Part shown: positions 37,885 through 47,072 of the stretch, one piece after another
How the letters are laid out: each line of letters begins with the position of its first letter
How positions within the stretch are numbered: position 1 is the stretch's first letter
Assembly (NCBI RefSeq): GCF_004006015.1
Contig: NZ_CP034766.1
Location: 3,009,001 to 3,073,000 of the forward strand
Length of the DNA: 64,000 nt
Source: Rhodococcus sp. X156
Lineage (GTDB): Bacteria; Actinomycetota; Actinomycetes; Mycobacteriales; Mycobacteriaceae
Direction of reading: 5' to 3'
Notes under the pieces: model-generated
Told to the model about the DNA's origin: nothing
What the model saw: the letters and a program-made list of their open reading frames with translations, nothing else
Database searches by the model: none
Program-made: the position numbers and the translations under genes

Positions 37885-39155
37885 TCGTCATCCCGCTGGT
37901 ACGAGCGGCGGGCGGACCCGTCGGAGGCGCCCCCGGTCGCGGCGGGAAGACGGACGGTGGAGTCCGGGTCGGCAGAGCCGGCGCTGTGCCGGCCGCCGTT
38001 GCGCTCGTCCGCACCCTCCGCGCCATCACCCTGGTAGTCCTGGCTGTAGCCCTGGTCCTGCGGGTACTGGTCCTGGTTGTAGCCCTGGTCCTGGCTGTAC
38101 CCCTGGTTCTGGGAGTACTGGTCCTGGGAGTAGCCCTGGCCGTTGCCGGCCTGGCGGCGCTCGTACACCGCACGGTCCTCGTCGGAGAACGAGTCCAGGA
38201 TCCCGCGCTGGGCCTGCTCGGGCAGGGTGTGCAGCATCCCCATCACGCGCTCGCGGCGGCGGTGCACCGCCTGCCGGTCCGGGCTGCCGGGAGTGGCCTC
38301 GATCTGCGGGACGATGCCGCGCACGTCCTCGCCCGAGCCGTCGTGGTGACCGGCGTCGGCCATGGCCTGCTCCTCGGCCATCTGCGACTCGTCCTTCTCC
38401 TCGCTCATGCCGATGGGGCCGATGCGGCGACCGTTGAGGAACTGCTCGACGACCGGCTCCTCGCTGGTCAGCAGCACCTCGCGCGGACCGAACATGACCA
38501 GGTGGCGGCGGAAGAGCATCCCGAGGTTGTCCGGGACGGTGCGGGCCACGTTGATGTTGTGCGTGACGATGAGGATGGTGGCGTCGATCTGGGCGTTGAT
38601 GTCGATCAGGGTCTGGCTCAGGTAGGCGGTGCGCACCGGGTCGAGACCGGAGTCGGGCTCGTCGCAGAGGATGATCTCGGGGTCCAGCACGAGGGCGCGG
38701 GCCAGGCCGGCGCGCTTCTTCATGCCGCCGGAGATCTCGCCGGGCAGCTTCTCCTCGGCGCCACTGAGGCCGACCAGCTCGAGCTTCTCCATCACGACGT
38801 TGCGGATGTCGGACTCGTTCTTCTTGGTGTGCTCGCGCAGCGGGAACGCCACGTTGTCGAAGATCGTCATCGACCCGAACAGCGCACCGTCCTGGAAGAG
38901 CACCCCGAACATCTTGCGGATGTCGTAGAGCTCCTTCTCCTTGCACTGCAGGATGTCGGTGCCGTCGATGACGATGCTGCCCGTCTCCGGGCGCAGCAGA
39001 CCAATGATCGACTTGAGGAACACGGACTTGCCGGTACCCGAGGGTCCCAGCAGCGCACTCACCTCGCCCGCAGGCAGCGTGAGCGTGACGTCCTGCCAGA
39101 TCTTCTGACTGCCGAAGGACTTCGTCAGTCCCTCGACGGACACCTCGACGCCCAT
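37881..39155 (-). CDS. mceG: Mce ATPase MceG (Mkl) with a Gln/Tyr-rich repeat tail
   Basis: This 424-residue ABC ATPase drives lipid import through YrbE/Mce. Walker A is GPSGTGKS, the signature is SGGMKKR, and Walker B is ILCDEPDSGLDP. The ATG at 39155 follows GGAGGTGCG; an in-frame codon upstream at 39203 lacks this. The ATPase core ends near residue 245 and is followed by a regulatory-type extension, then a low-complexity stretch at about residues 335-375 built on repeats of Gln, Tyr, Asp, Asn and Ser (GYSQDQY, GYNQDQY, GYSQDY). In M. tuberculosis the mceG/mkl gene also lies between rplL and rpoB, but there it is separate from the mce operons. Here it heads one. Confidence 0.93.
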   Translation of the reverse strand: MGVEVSVEGLTKSFGSQKIWQDVTLTLPAGEVSALLGPSGTGKSVFLKSIIGLLRPETGSIVIDGTDILQCKEKELYDIRKMFGVLFQDGALFGSMTIFDNVAFPLREHTKKNESDIRNVVMEKLELVGLSGAEEKLPGEISGGMKKRAGLARALVLDPEIILCDEPDSGLDPVRTAYLSQTLIDINAQIDATILIVTHNINVARTVPDNLGMLFRRHLVMFGPREVLLTSEEPVVEQFLNGRRIGPIGMSEEKDESQMAEEQAMADAGHHDGSGEDVRGIVPQIEATPGSPDRQAVHRRRERVMGMLHTLPEQAQRGILDSFSDEDRAVYERRQAGNGQGYSQDQYSQNQGYSQDQGYNQDQYPQDQGYSQDYQGDGAEGADERNGGRHSAGSADPDSTVRLPAATGGASDGSARRSYQRDDE

Positions 39156-39239
39156 CGCACCTCCAAGGTCAACCCCCGCGGGGCACCACTGATCCCGGGG
39201 CAAGTTGCCCGAGTCACCAAGCCCAACGACGGGACGGCA

Positions 39240-39251
39240 CAGTAGTTACTG
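39240..39251. promoter_or_regulatory. Inverted repeat upstream of mceG
   Basis: CAGTA-GT-TACTG lies about 85 bases before the mceG start, between it and the rplL terminators. It has the size of a small operator half, but I do not recognise the motif and no clear -35/-10 pair is visible. Confidence 0.3.
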
Positions 39252-39292
39252 ACGGGTTCACAAGTGGTTCCTCGTTGCCCGCTGACAGAAGC

Positions 39293-39330
39293 GGCGAGAG
39301 CGGCCTCCACAGGTGGAGGCCGCTCTCGCC
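39293..39330 (-). terminator. Second terminator hairpin after rplL
   Basis: GGCGAGAGCGGCCTCCAC and its exact complement form an 18-bp perfect stem with a 2-base spacer, about 67 bases past the rplL stop. No T-run follows. Together with the first hairpin it insulates the mce operon from ribosomal-protein transcription. Confidence 0.8.
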
Positions 39331-39354
39331 GGCAGGTCGGGCTCTCGCCCGGGT

Positions 39355-39390
39355 GCCCCTCTCCGCGTCAGCAGGACGCGGGCGAGGGGC
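39355..39390 (-). terminator. First hairpin after rplL
   Basis: GCCCCTC with GAGGGGC and CCGCGTC with GACGCGG form two stacked 7-bp segments with a small internal loop, six bases after the rplL stop. This is probably part of a tandem terminator. Confidence 0.65.
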
Positions 39391-39396
39391 GGAGAA

Positions 39397-39780
39397 TCAC
39401 TTGACGGAGACGGATGCGCCCGCGCCCTCGAGCTTCTCCTTGGCCGCCTCGGCGGCCTCCTTGCTGACCTTCTCCAGGATGGCCTTGGGGGCGCTCTCCA
39501 CGAGGTCCTTGGCCTCCTTCAGGCCCAGGCCGGAGACGACCTCACGGACGACCTTGATGACCTGGATCTTCTTCTCGCCAGCGCCCTCGAGGACGACGTC
39601 GAACTCGTCCTGCTCCTCAGCGGCCTCGACGGGGGCAGCGCCACCGGCGGCGGCCACGGCCACGGGGGCAGCGGCGGTGACCTCGAAGGTCTCCTCGAAC
39701 TTCTTCACGAAGTCGGAGAGCTCCAGGAGGGTCATTTCCTTGAAAACGTCGAGCAGCTCGTCGTTGCTGAGCTTCGCCAT
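39397..39780 (-). CDS. rplL: 50S ribosomal protein L7/L12
   Basis: This 127-residue stalk protein has an N-terminal dimerisation part ([20 protein letters not shown]), an Ala/Gly/Pro-rich hinge near residues 33-56, and a C-terminal factor-binding domain ([25 protein letters not shown]). It recruits EF-Tu, EF-G and other GTPases to the ribosome. It lies 69 bases after rplJ and is followed by two hairpins. Length is normal. Confidence 0.98.
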   Translation of the reverse strand: MAKLSNDELLDVFKEMTLLELSDFVKKFEETFEVTAAAPVAVAAAGGAAPVEAAEEQDEFDVVLEGAGEKKIQVIKVVREVVSGLGLKEAKDLVESAPKAILEKVSKEAAEAAKEKLEGAGASVSVK

Positions 39781-39849
39781 GGTGGCGGTCCTTCCTAGTC
39801 AGTTCTGCTGGGGATCGTGCGGTGTGTGCAGAGCGGGTGGTGCGAGCCG

Positions 39850-40395
39850 TCAGGCGTCGGCCGGTGCGTCGGCACCGGTCTCGGCGGACTTCTTGTCCTG
39901 CAGGGCGGCAGCCAGGCGGGCCATCTGCGAGACCGGGGCGTTGAACACGCTCGCGGCCTTGCTCATGTTGCCCTTCATCGCGCCGGCCAGCTTGGCCAGC
40001 AGCACCTCGCGGGACTCCAGGTCCGCGATGCGGTCGACCTCGTCGGTCGACAGCGCGCGGCCGTCCATGTAGCCGCCCTTGATGACCAGCGCCTTGTTCT
40101 CCTTGGCGAAGGTCTTCAGTGCCTTGGCTGCGTCAACGGGCTCGCCGGTGACGAACGCGATGGCGGTCGGGCCGACGAACAGGTCGTCGAGACCCTCGAC
40201 ACCAGCCTCGGCGGCTGCACGACGAACCAGGGTGTTCTTGGCGACGGAGTAGGTGGAGCCCTCGCCCAGCGCCTGCCGCAGCTTGGTGAGCTGGCCGACC
40301 GACAGACCGCGGTACTCGGTGATCACGGCAGCGCTGCTGCCGCGGAAGCTCTCGGCGATCTCCGCGACCGCGGTGACCTTCTCGGACTTTGCCAT
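39850..40395 (-). CDS. rplJ: 50S ribosomal protein L10
   Basis: This 181-residue protein anchors the L12 dimers to the ribosome stalk. The start is the ATG at 40395 with GAGAGGAGG upstream. The core [15 protein letters not shown] and the C-terminal L12-binding region match the family. The gene is followed by rplL, and its leader holds a hairpin of the kind bound by the L10-L12 complex. Confidence 0.97.
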   Translation of the reverse strand: MAKSEKVTAVAEIAESFRGSSAAVITEYRGLSVGQLTKLRQALGEGSTYSVAKNTLVRRAAAEAGVEGLDDLFVGPTAIAFVTGEPVDAAKALKTFAKENKALVIKGGYMDGRALSTDEVDRIADLESREVLLAKLAGAMKGNMSKAASVFNAPVSQMARLAAALQDKKSAETGADAPADA

Positions 40396-40419
40396 GCCTT
40401 GCCTCCTCTCTGTGGATCT

Positions 40420-40560
40420 CAGGTCCGCAGGTCGCCGGGAAACCGGCGCAGACATGACAAACGCCCCGGGCGCAGGGCGCACGGGGCGTATCTCGACAGC
40501 CGAAGCTGTCGCACCTCGTCCTCCTGCGCGGGCCGTCCGGTGCACTCCGGAACCTTCGCC
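40420..40560 (-). promoter_or_regulatory. Candidate L10 (rplJ) leader
   Basis: The leader of rplJ contains ACGCCCCG (40468-40461 side) pairing with CGGGGCGT (40489-40482 side) around a GC-rich loop, and further paired segments. Such leaders bind the L10-(L12) complex to repress rplJ-rplL in many bacteria. The 40396-40731 interval holds this leader and the rplA terminator, and no gene. Exact boundaries are approximate. Confidence 0.55.
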
Positions 40561-40669
40561 GCACTCCTGGTGAGCGCGGTGACCTGCGGTCTTCGGTGGA
40601 ACTGGGTGAATCCTACCTGACGTTTCCGGGGCGAACGACCACCCCCGCGCACACCTGCCCGAGACGCAC

Positions 40670-40700
40670 AGGAGGGGCAGGCCGTCGGCCTGCCCCTCCT
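40670..40700 (-). terminator. Terminator of rplKA
   Basis: AGGAGGGGCAGGCC and its exact complement form a 14-bp perfect stem with a 3-base loop, 31 bases after the rplA stop. No clear T-run follows. It separates rplK-rplA from the rplJ leader. Confidence 0.85.
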
Positions 40701-40731
40701 GGTGCTGCTGTGCGCTCCCGCGCCGCCTGAA

Positions 40732-41460
40732 TCAGGCGGTGGCGGTCGCCGCGGTGTCGTCGGCGAGGAGGTTGCGCGTCAGCGCCGGGTCCACCGGGAT
40801 GCCCGGTCCGGTGGTCGTGCTGACGGTGACCTTCTTGAGGTAGCGACCCTTGGCCGCGGCCGGCTTGGCCCGCAGGATCTCGTCGAGGGCCGCGGCGTAG
40901 TTCTCCACCAGCTGCTCGACCGGGAAGGACGCCTTGCCGATGACCAGGTGCAGGTTGGCCTGCTTGTCGACGCGGAAGTTGACCTTGCCGCCCTTGATGT
41001 CGGCGACTGCCTTGGTGACGTCGTTGGTCACGGTGCCGGTCTTCGGGTTGGGCATGAGCCCACGCGGACCGAGCACGCGGGCGATGCGCCCAACCTTGGC
41101 CATCTGGTCGGGAGTGGCGATGGCGGCGTCGAAGTCCAGCCACCCGCCCTGGATCCGCTCGATGAGGTCCTCGGCGCCCACGGCGTCGGCACCGGCGGCC
41201 TCAGCCTCGGCAGCCTTCTCGCCGGCGGCGAACACGATGACGCGGGCGGTCTTGCCGGTGCCGTGCGGCAGGTTGACCGTGCCACGCACCATCTGGTCGG
41301 CCTTGCGGGGGTCGATGCCCAGTCGCAGGGCCACCTCGACGGTGGCGTCCATCTTCTTGCTGGAGGTCTCCTTGGCAAGCCCTGCAGCCTGGAGCGGCGT
41401 GTAGAGGTTGTCGGCGTCGACCTTCTCGGCGGCCTGGAGGTAGGCCTTGCTGCGCTTCAT
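40732..41460 (-). CDS. rplA: 50S ribosomal protein L1
   Basis: This 242-residue protein of the mobile L1 stalk takes part in release of deacylated tRNA. The conserved motif [15 protein letters not shown] and the C-terminal [10 protein letters not shown] are present, and length is normal. It follows rplK by 83 bases in the standard order. L1 can repress rplK-rplA in other bacteria; no target site was identified here. Confidence 0.97.
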   Translation of the reverse strand: MKRSKAYLQAAEKVDADNLYTPLQAAGLAKETSSKKMDATVEVALRLGIDPRKADQMVRGTVNLPHGTGKTARVIVFAAGEKAAEAEAAGADAVGAEDLIERIQGGWLDFDAAIATPDQMAKVGRIARVLGPRGLMPNPKTGTVTNDVTKAVADIKGGKVNFRVDKQANLHLVIGKASFPVEQLVENYAAALDEILRAKPAAAKGRYLKKVTVSTTTGPGIPVDPALTRNLLADDTAATATA

Positions 41461-41543
41461 GGTGCTGTCCTTCTTCTGTGGTCAGTGGTGGTTGCGGGCC
41501 GGCGCTGGCCCTCCCACCCGTTCGGGGAGCCGGAGTGGCTCGC

Positions 41544-41978
41544 TCAGCCCTCGACGGTGATGCCCATCGACCGGGCGGTGCCGGCGATGATCTTGGTGGC
41601 GGCATCGAGGTCGCCGGCGTTGAGGTCTTCCATCTTCGTCTGGGCGATCTCCTGGACCTGCGCCATGGTGACCTTGGCGACCTTGGTCTTGTGCGGCTCG
41701 CCCGAGCCCTTGGGCACACCGGCCGCCTTGAGCAGCAGTCGGGCCGCCGGCGGGGTCTTCAGCTTGAAGCTGAAGGAGCGGTCCTCGTAGACGGAGATCT
41801 CCACGGGCACCACGTTGCCGCGCTGGGCCTCCGTGGCGGCGTTGTACGCCTTGCAGAACTCCATGATGTTGACGCCGTGCTGACCCAGCGCGGGGCCGAC
41901 CGGCGGAGCGGGAGTGGCAGCGCCGGCCTGGATCTGGAGCTTGATGAGCCCGGCGAGCTTCTTCTTCTTGGGGGGCAT
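41544..41978 (-). CDS. rplK: 50S ribosomal protein L11
   Basis: This 144-residue protein is part of the GTPase-associated centre. The start is the ATG at 41978 ([16 protein letters not shown]). The N-terminal proline loop ([17 protein letters not shown]), the target region of thiopeptide antibiotics, is of normal type. It lies between nusG and rplA. Confidence 0.97.
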
Positions 41979-42100
41979 CCTGTACTTCCTGCGTTGCGGG
42001 GCAGCCGGGTTCGCCGGTCGCCACTGGTGTGGACTTGGTGATGTGGTGGCGCAGCCGAGCAGTCGCGCTGCGCGCACCCCTCTCCGAGACTAGTCCCGGA

Positions 42101-42988
<888 letters not shown>

Positions 42989-43079
42989 TCATGTGCAGTA
43001 CTTCCGGCTGGCGCCTGTCTCCAGGATCCACCGTCAGTCCCCGCCGCTACGGCCAGGTCGGCCGAGGTGGCGTGGTCGA

Positions 43080-43568
43080 TCAGCCGAACACCGTCAGCAC
43101 GGCCTTGGCGAACGCCAGGTCCAGCAGGTAGGTGAGGGCCACCATGAAGGCGACGAACACCAGGACGACGGTCGTGTAGGTGATGAGCTGGTTGCGGGTC
43201 GGCCAGATCACCTTGCGGAGCTCCGCCACGACCTCGCGGAGGTAGCGGATCACCCGAGTGGCGGGGTTGCCGCTGCTCGTCTTCGTCTGCTTGCTCGCCG
43301 CCGGGGTGGGTCGACCCTTGGTGCCGGCCCGCTCAGCGTCGGGCTTGCGGGCCCCAGCGGTGGCGGGCTTGCGGGTGGACCGGGCTGCCGGGCTGCGACG
43401 CTTGCCTGCCGGCCGTGCGGCCGCCGTGCTCACGTCGTCGGAGTCGTCCTCCGAGCCCAGCCCGGCCGCAGCGTCGGGATCGGTGTGCGAGTCACCTGCT
43501 GCGGCGGTGTCACCTGTCTCCGAGCCTTCTACCGGCTCGGGTGTGACGTCGTCGCGATCGTCGCTCAC
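43080..43568 (-). CDS. secE: Preprotein translocase subunit SecE
   Basis: This 162-residue membrane subunit of the SecYEG channel has a long, charged, disordered N-terminus of about 100 residues, the conserved amphipathic segment YLREVVAELRKVIWPTRNQL, and a single C-terminal transmembrane helix. The start is GTG 43568 with GGAGGAC upstream; an open frame upstream would run into the tRNA-Trp gene. It lies 30 bases after tRNA-Trp and before nusG. Confidence 0.95.
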   Translation of the reverse strand: MSDDRDDVTPEPVEGSETGDTAAAGDSHTDPDAAAGLGSEDDSDDVSTAAARPAGKRRSPAARSTRKPATAGARKPDAERAGTKGRPTPAASKQTKTSSGNPATRVIRYLREVVAELRKVIWPTRNQLITYTTVVLVFVAFMVALTYLLDLAFAKAVLTVFG

Positions 43569-43598
43569 CGTCGTCCTCCAGTCGCTGCAATTCAGGCG

Positions 43599-43671
<73 letters not shown>

Positions 43672-43787
43672 ACGACCAACGCTCTGCGCCGGTCGCGCCG
43701 AAGCGTCCATGCCCTGGCCCGAGGCTCGCAGCATCCACGAGGTGGACACCTGAGATTCGGGCAGCACACGAACGCCCCAGAAACGTC

Positions 43788-43818
43788 AGTGTACGACACC
43801 ACGGTGCTTGGATTCCAA
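43788..43818 (-). promoter_or_regulatory. Candidate promoter for tRNA-Trp and secE-nusG
   Basis: On the minus strand TTGGAA and TACACT lie 19 bases apart, about 120 bases before tRNA-Trp. The -35 is inside TTGGA-A-TCCAA, a small palindrome that might be an operator. The spacer is longer than ideal. Confidence 0.4.
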
Positions 43819-43871
43819 CTCGCACCCACTGCCTCGGGCGCGGACACCGGGCGGAGCGGCGAAACGGCTGG

Positions 43872-44297
43872 TCAGGCCAGGCGCAGCAGCGCGATGGAGC
43901 GGCCGAACACCCGCTGGCCCTGCACGGCGACCGAGACTGCGACGGTGGCGGTGCGGGCATCGGGGTCCAGCTTCTTGACCACACCGGAGATCTGGACGAC
44001 CACGGCCTCGTCGGCAGGGACCACGACCGGGCGGGTGAAGGTGACGGAGTAGTCGAGCACGGAGCCGGGGTCACCCGTCCAGGCAGTGAGCACCCGGGCG
44101 CCCAGCGCCATGGTGAGCATGCCGTGGGCGATCACGTCAGGAAGGCCGACGGCCGTGGCGACGGCGGGGTTCCAGTGGATCGGGTTGAAGTCGCCGGAGG
44201 CCCCGGCGTAGCGCACCAGGTCGGCGCGGGTGAGCGGCACCTGCAGCGTCGGCAGCTCGTCGCCGACGGAGACCTGGTCGAAGGTGCGCACGGGCAC
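43872..44297 (-). CDS. hadB: (3R)-hydroxyacyl-ACP dehydratase subunit HadB
   Basis: This 141-residue MaoC-like hot-dog protein is the catalytic subunit of the FAS-II dehydratase. The hydratase motif YAGASGDFNPIHWNP holds the catalytic Asp and His, and AHGMLTMALG follows. It forms a heterodimer with HadA, which lies two bases upstream. In M. tuberculosis hadC follows hadB; here tRNA-Trp follows directly, so hadC is absent from this locus. Confidence 0.93.
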   Translation of the reverse strand: MPVRTFDQVSVGDELPTLQVPLTRADLVRYAGASGDFNPIHWNPAVATAVGLPDVIAHGMLTMALGARVLTAWTGDPGSVLDYSVTFTRPVVVPADEAVVVQISGVVKKLDPDARTATVAVSVAVQGQRVFGRSIALLRLA

Positions 44298-44299
44298 GG

Positions 44300-44761
44300 C
44301 TACTCCTCGTTCTCTGCGGCAGTGCCGCGAGCGACGACGGTGGAGTAGGCGGTGACCACGGGTGAGCCGTCCTCGGCGTGCACCTCGGTACGGGTGGTGA
44401 CCAGGTCGTTGCCCGCCACCACCCGGATGGCGTCCACGACGACGGTGGTGGACAGCCGGTCGCCGGCCACGACGGGACGGTGGTGGACGAACCGCTGCTC
44501 CCGGTGGACCACCTTGGTGAAGTCCAGGCCGAGATCAGGATCAGCCATCAGGCGCAGCTCGGCGCCCATGGTGAGGATGATCGGAAAGGTCGGAGGCGCA
44601 ACAAGGCCCTGGTATCCCAGGGCCTGTGCTGCTGCCTCGTCGTGGTGGGCCGGGTCGGTTGCACCGACGGCCGTCGCGAACTCGCGGATCTTCTCCCGGC
44701 CGACCTCGTAGACCTCGTCGGTCCCGAACTGTCGACCCACGTAAGCCGTGTTGACGCCCAC
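44300..44761 (-). CDS. hadA: (3R)-hydroxyacyl-ACP dehydratase subunit HadA
   Basis: This 153-residue hot-dog protein binds the acyl chain and partners with HadB. It has the FAS1-like dehydratase N-terminus (YEVGREKIREFATAVGATDP) and the segment FTKVVHREQRFVHHRPV, but lacks the catalytic Asp-His pair of HadB, as expected. It lies between rpmG and hadB in the mycobacterial order. Confidence 0.92.
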   Translation of the reverse strand: MGVNTAYVGRQFGTDEVYEVGREKIREFATAVGATDPAHHDEAAAQALGYQGLVAPPTFPIILTMGAELRLMADPDLGLDFTKVVHREQRFVHHRPVVAGDRLSTTVVVDAIRVVAGNDLVTTRTEVHAEDGSPVVTAYSTVVARGTAAENEE

Positions 44762-44804
44762 CCCGTGTCTGCCCTGCTGCTGCGGCGCGCTGTCGCGCGT
44801 CAGC

Positions 44805-44969
44805 TCAGCGGGTCTCGCGGTGGGTCTTGTGGGTGCCGCAGTTGGAGCAGAACTTCTTCATCTCCATGCGGTCGGGGTCGTTCCGACGGTTCTTGCGGGT
44901 GATGTAGTTGCGGTGCTTGCAGTCCTCGCAGGCCAGCGTGATCTTCGGGCGGACGTCAGTGGCGGCCAC
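44805..44969 (-). CDS. rpmG: 50S ribosomal protein L33, zinc-binding form
   Basis: This 54-residue protein starts at GTG 44969 with AGAGAGG upstream. Two CxxC pairs (CEDC and CSNC) make the zinc ribbon of the C+ form, with the typical [21 protein letters not shown] between them. It lies between tRNA-Met and hadA, as rpmG2 does in mycobacteria. A zinc-free paralog, if any, is outside the window. Confidence 0.95.
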   Translation of the reverse strand: MAATDVRPKITLACEDCKHRNYITRKNRRNDPDRMEMKKFCSNCGTHKTHRETR

Positions 44970-45048
44970 GGGGTGCCTCTCTTCGGTGGATCTGGGAACG
45001 AAACGGTCATGTCCATCGTACGTCTGCGCCGTGCGACAGATCCTTGGG

Positions 45049-45121
45049 TAGCGATGGCCGGACTTGAACCGGCGACACAGCGATTATGAGTCGCTTGCTC
45101 TGCCAGCTGAGCTACACCGCC
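45049..45121 (-). tRNA. tRNA-Met (CAT anticodon)
   Basis: This 73-base cloverleaf has acceptor GGCGGTG/CATCGCT (two G-U pairs), the anticodon loop CTCATAA and T-arm GCCGGTTCAAGTCCGGC. The complete acceptor pairing at the first position and its place beside tRNA-Thr indicate the elongator form. The 3' CCA is not encoded. Confidence 0.93.
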
Positions 45122-45195
45122 ATGCGGCCTCGGGCTGCGCCCTCGACCGCGACAGCCGAACAGCGCTGCCCTCGCGGGTGGCGGCTGATCCAGCG

Positions 45196-45268
45196 AGCCC
45201 CTTTACGGAATCGAACCGTAGACCTTCTCCTTACCATGGAGACGCTCTGCCGACTGAGCTAAAGGGGC
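45196..45268 (-). tRNA. tRNA-Thr (GGT anticodon)
   Basis: This 73-base cloverleaf has acceptor GCCCCTT/AAGGGGC, anticodon loop ATGGTAA (GGT) and T-arm TACGGTTCGATTCCGTA. The 3' CCA is not encoded. It is the first gene of the minus-strand cluster. Confidence 0.95.
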
Positions 45269-45317
45269 GTGCCTCGTGGTGCTGGGCGTGAGCCGCGCAC
45301 CGGGTGAAGCGGTGTGA

Positions 45318-45347
45318 AGATTACACAGACGGGTGCCGATTTGCGAA
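45318..45347 (-). promoter_or_regulatory. Candidate promoter of the tRNA-Thr/Met-rpmG-had cluster
   Basis: On the minus strand TTCGCA and TAATCT lie 18 bases apart, about 50 bases before tRNA-Thr. The position is right for a tRNA promoter; the -35 is only a partial match. Confidence 0.5.
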
Positions 45348-45421
45348 ACCGGTCCCCCACTTGCCGGTCGCCAGCGTACCGACGACCACCGCAGAACCCG
45401 GCGACCAGCGACGATGCCCCA

Positions 45422-45435
45422 ACCAAGCGCTTGCT
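45422..45435. promoter_or_regulatory. KstR2-type operator upstream of the thiolase
   Basis: ACCAAGCGCTTGCT matches the palindromic motif AnCAAGnnCTTGnT published for the TetR-family regulator KstR2 at every defined position. It lies 94 bases before the thiolase start and just upstream of a possible -10, TAGATT, at 45449-45454. KstR2 represses genes for late steps of sterol degradation in mycobacteria, fadA6 among them. Confidence 0.7.
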
Positions 45436-45528
45436 ACCTCGCGAGGGGTAGATTCCGGCAGGACGTCGACGTCCGTCCGGAGCACTCCGCCGCGGTCGTC
45501 GCAGAAACACGAGAAAGAGGCTGCACCC

Positions 45529-46695
45529 GTGAACGCAGGGCACATCAACGAGGCGTACATCGTCGACGCGGTACGCACCCCAGTGGGCAAGCGCGGCGGC
45601 GCCTTTGCCGCCACGCACCCCGCTGACCTGGGGGCCTACGCCCTCAACGCCCTGGTCGAGCGCAGCGGAATCGACCCGGGCGCCGTCGAGGACGTCATCT
45701 TCGGCTGCGTGGACACCATCGGTCCGCAGGCCGGTGACATCGCCCGCACCGCATGGCTGGCCGCCGGACTGCCGGACCACGTGCCGGGCACCACCATCGA
45801 CCGGCAGTGTGGATCGTCACAACAGGCGGTGCACTTCGCGGCACAGGCAGTGATGAGCAACACCGCGGACGTCATCGTCGCCGGCGGTGTGCAGAACATG
45901 AGCGCGATCCCGATCTCCGCAGCGATGTACGCCGGCGAGGCCTACGGCTTCGGTGACCCGTTCTCCGGCTCCACCGGCTGGCAGAAGCGCTACGGCAGCC
46001 AGGAGGTCTCGCAGTTCCGCTCCGCGGAGATGATCGCCGAGAAGTGGGGCCTCACCCGCGAGCAGATGGAGGAGTTCTCCGTCGGCTCGCACGAGAAGGC
46101 GCTGCGCGCGCAGGCCGAGGGCCGCTTCGACCGCGAGATCGTCGCCGCCGGCGAGGCCACCGCCGACCAGGGCCCCCGCCAGCCCAACTGGGAGAAGATC
46201 CGCTCGCTGCCCACCCTGGTGCAGGACGGGCGGCTGACCGCGGCGCTGGCCAGCCAGACCTCCGACGCCTCGGCCGCCCTGCTCATCACCAACGAGCGGG
46301 GCCTGAAGACCCACGGGCTCACCCCGAGGGCCCGGATCCACCACATGTCGGTGCGCGGCGCCGACCCGGTGTGGATGCTGACCGCACCGATCCCCGCCAC
46401 CGCACACGCGATGGAGAAGTCGGGCATGAAGCTCGACGACATCGACCTGGTGGAGATCAACGAGGCCTTCGCGTCGGTGGTGATGGCCTGGGGCCAGGAG
46501 ACCGGCTACGACATGGCCAAGGTGAACGTCAACGGCGGCGCCATCGCCCTGGGGCACCCGCTGGGGGCCACCGGCGCCCGGCTGATGACCACGATGCTGC
46601 ACGAGCTGGAGCGCACCGGTGGGCGCTACGGCATGCAGACGATGTGTGAGGGCGGCGGCCAGGCCAACGTCACCATCATCGAGCGGCTGGGCTGA
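45529..46695 (+). CDS. Acetyl-CoA C-acyltransferase, FadA6-like
   Basis: This 388-residue thiolase releases acetyl-CoA from 3-ketoacyl-CoA. Catalytic residues are Cys94 (DRQCGSS), His343 (GHPLGATG) and Cys373 (MCEGGGQ). The start is GTG 45529 behind AGAGG; longer open frame upstream has no support. By memory of the mycobacterial family the sequence is closest to FadA6, which acts on the last rings of cholesterol and belongs to the KstR2 regulon; the operator at 45422-45435 supports this. A general thiolase of beta-oxidation is the alternative. It stands alone between divergent tRNAs and a strong terminator. Confidence 0.92.
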   Translation: MNAGHINEAYIVDAVRTPVGKRGGAFAATHPADLGAYALNALVERSGIDPGAVEDVIFGCVDTIGPQAGDIARTAWLAAGLPDHVPGTTIDRQCGSSQQAVHFAAQAVMSNTADVIVAGGVQNMSAIPISAAMYAGEAYGFGDPFSGSTGWQKRYGSQEVSQFRSAEMIAEKWGLTREQMEEFSVGSHEKALRAQAEGRFDREIVAAGEATADQGPRQPNWEKIRSLPTLVQDGRLTAALASQTSDASAALLITNERGLKTHGLTPRARIHHMSVRGADPVWMLTAPIPATAHAMEKSGMKLDDIDLVEINEAFASVVMAWGQETGYDMAKVNVNGGAIALGHPLGATGARLMTTMLHELERTGGRYGMQTMCEGGGQANVTIIERLG

Positions 46696-46714
46696 CCCAC
46701 CCGCACCTGCCCCC

Positions 46715-46750
46715 GCCGAGCCCCCGACCACATTTGGTCGGGGGCTCGGC
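46715..46750 (+). terminator. Terminator of the thiolase gene
   Basis: GCCGAGCCCCCGACCA and its exact complement form a 16-bp perfect stem with a CATT loop, 19 bases after the stop. No T-run follows. Confidence 0.85.
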
Positions 46751-46814
46751 TGCGTCGTGGGCACCGATCGGCGCACCTGCTCCGTCTCCCCGCCGGAACA
46801 GGTAGACAGGACGC

Positions 46815-47027
46815 GTGCCCGGACACGTGCGGCGGTGGCTCCGCGAGCTCCCTGTGCTGGCGCGCGTGCTGCTGGGGGTCCTGCTGGCCGCTGCGGTGGT
46901 GCTCGGGCTGGCGCTGTGGCGCGGGCGGGACGTCACCGAGGCGGCCCAGCTCGCGGCGGGGATGGCGGTGCTGGCGGGCAGCCTCGCGCTGGTGACGGGC
47001 GGGCGGTGGCCAGGGGGGCGTGGCTAG
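46815..47027 (+). CDS. Small membrane protein of unknown function
   Basis: This 70-residue frame starts at GTG 46815 with a weak AGGAC site. It has two hydrophobic segments at about residues 15-34 (VLARVLLGVLLAAAVVLGLA) and 44-61, joined by a short charged loop. I recognise no family. The membrane pattern and high-GC codon use favour a real gene, but the ribosome site is weak and there is no conserved partner. It follows the thiolase terminator. Confidence 0.5.
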   Translation: MPGHVRRWLRELPVLARVLLGVLLAAAVVLGLALWRGRDVTEAAQLAAGMAVLAGSLALVTGGRWPGGRG

Positions 47028-47072
47028 CGGGACGTGGCCAGGCGACCTGGCTGGAGCACGCGATAACGCGAG

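Noticed and set aside
38030-38145. Repeats in the mceG 3' part as a CRISPR-like array
   Set aside because: The repeats are imperfect, lie in frame and encode a Gln/Tyr-rich tail; there are no spacers.
42083-42100. Near-perfect palindrome after nusG as a terminator
   Set aside because: It has no loop and one mismatch, and rplK follows in the same direction in the usual operon, so I do not call termination there.
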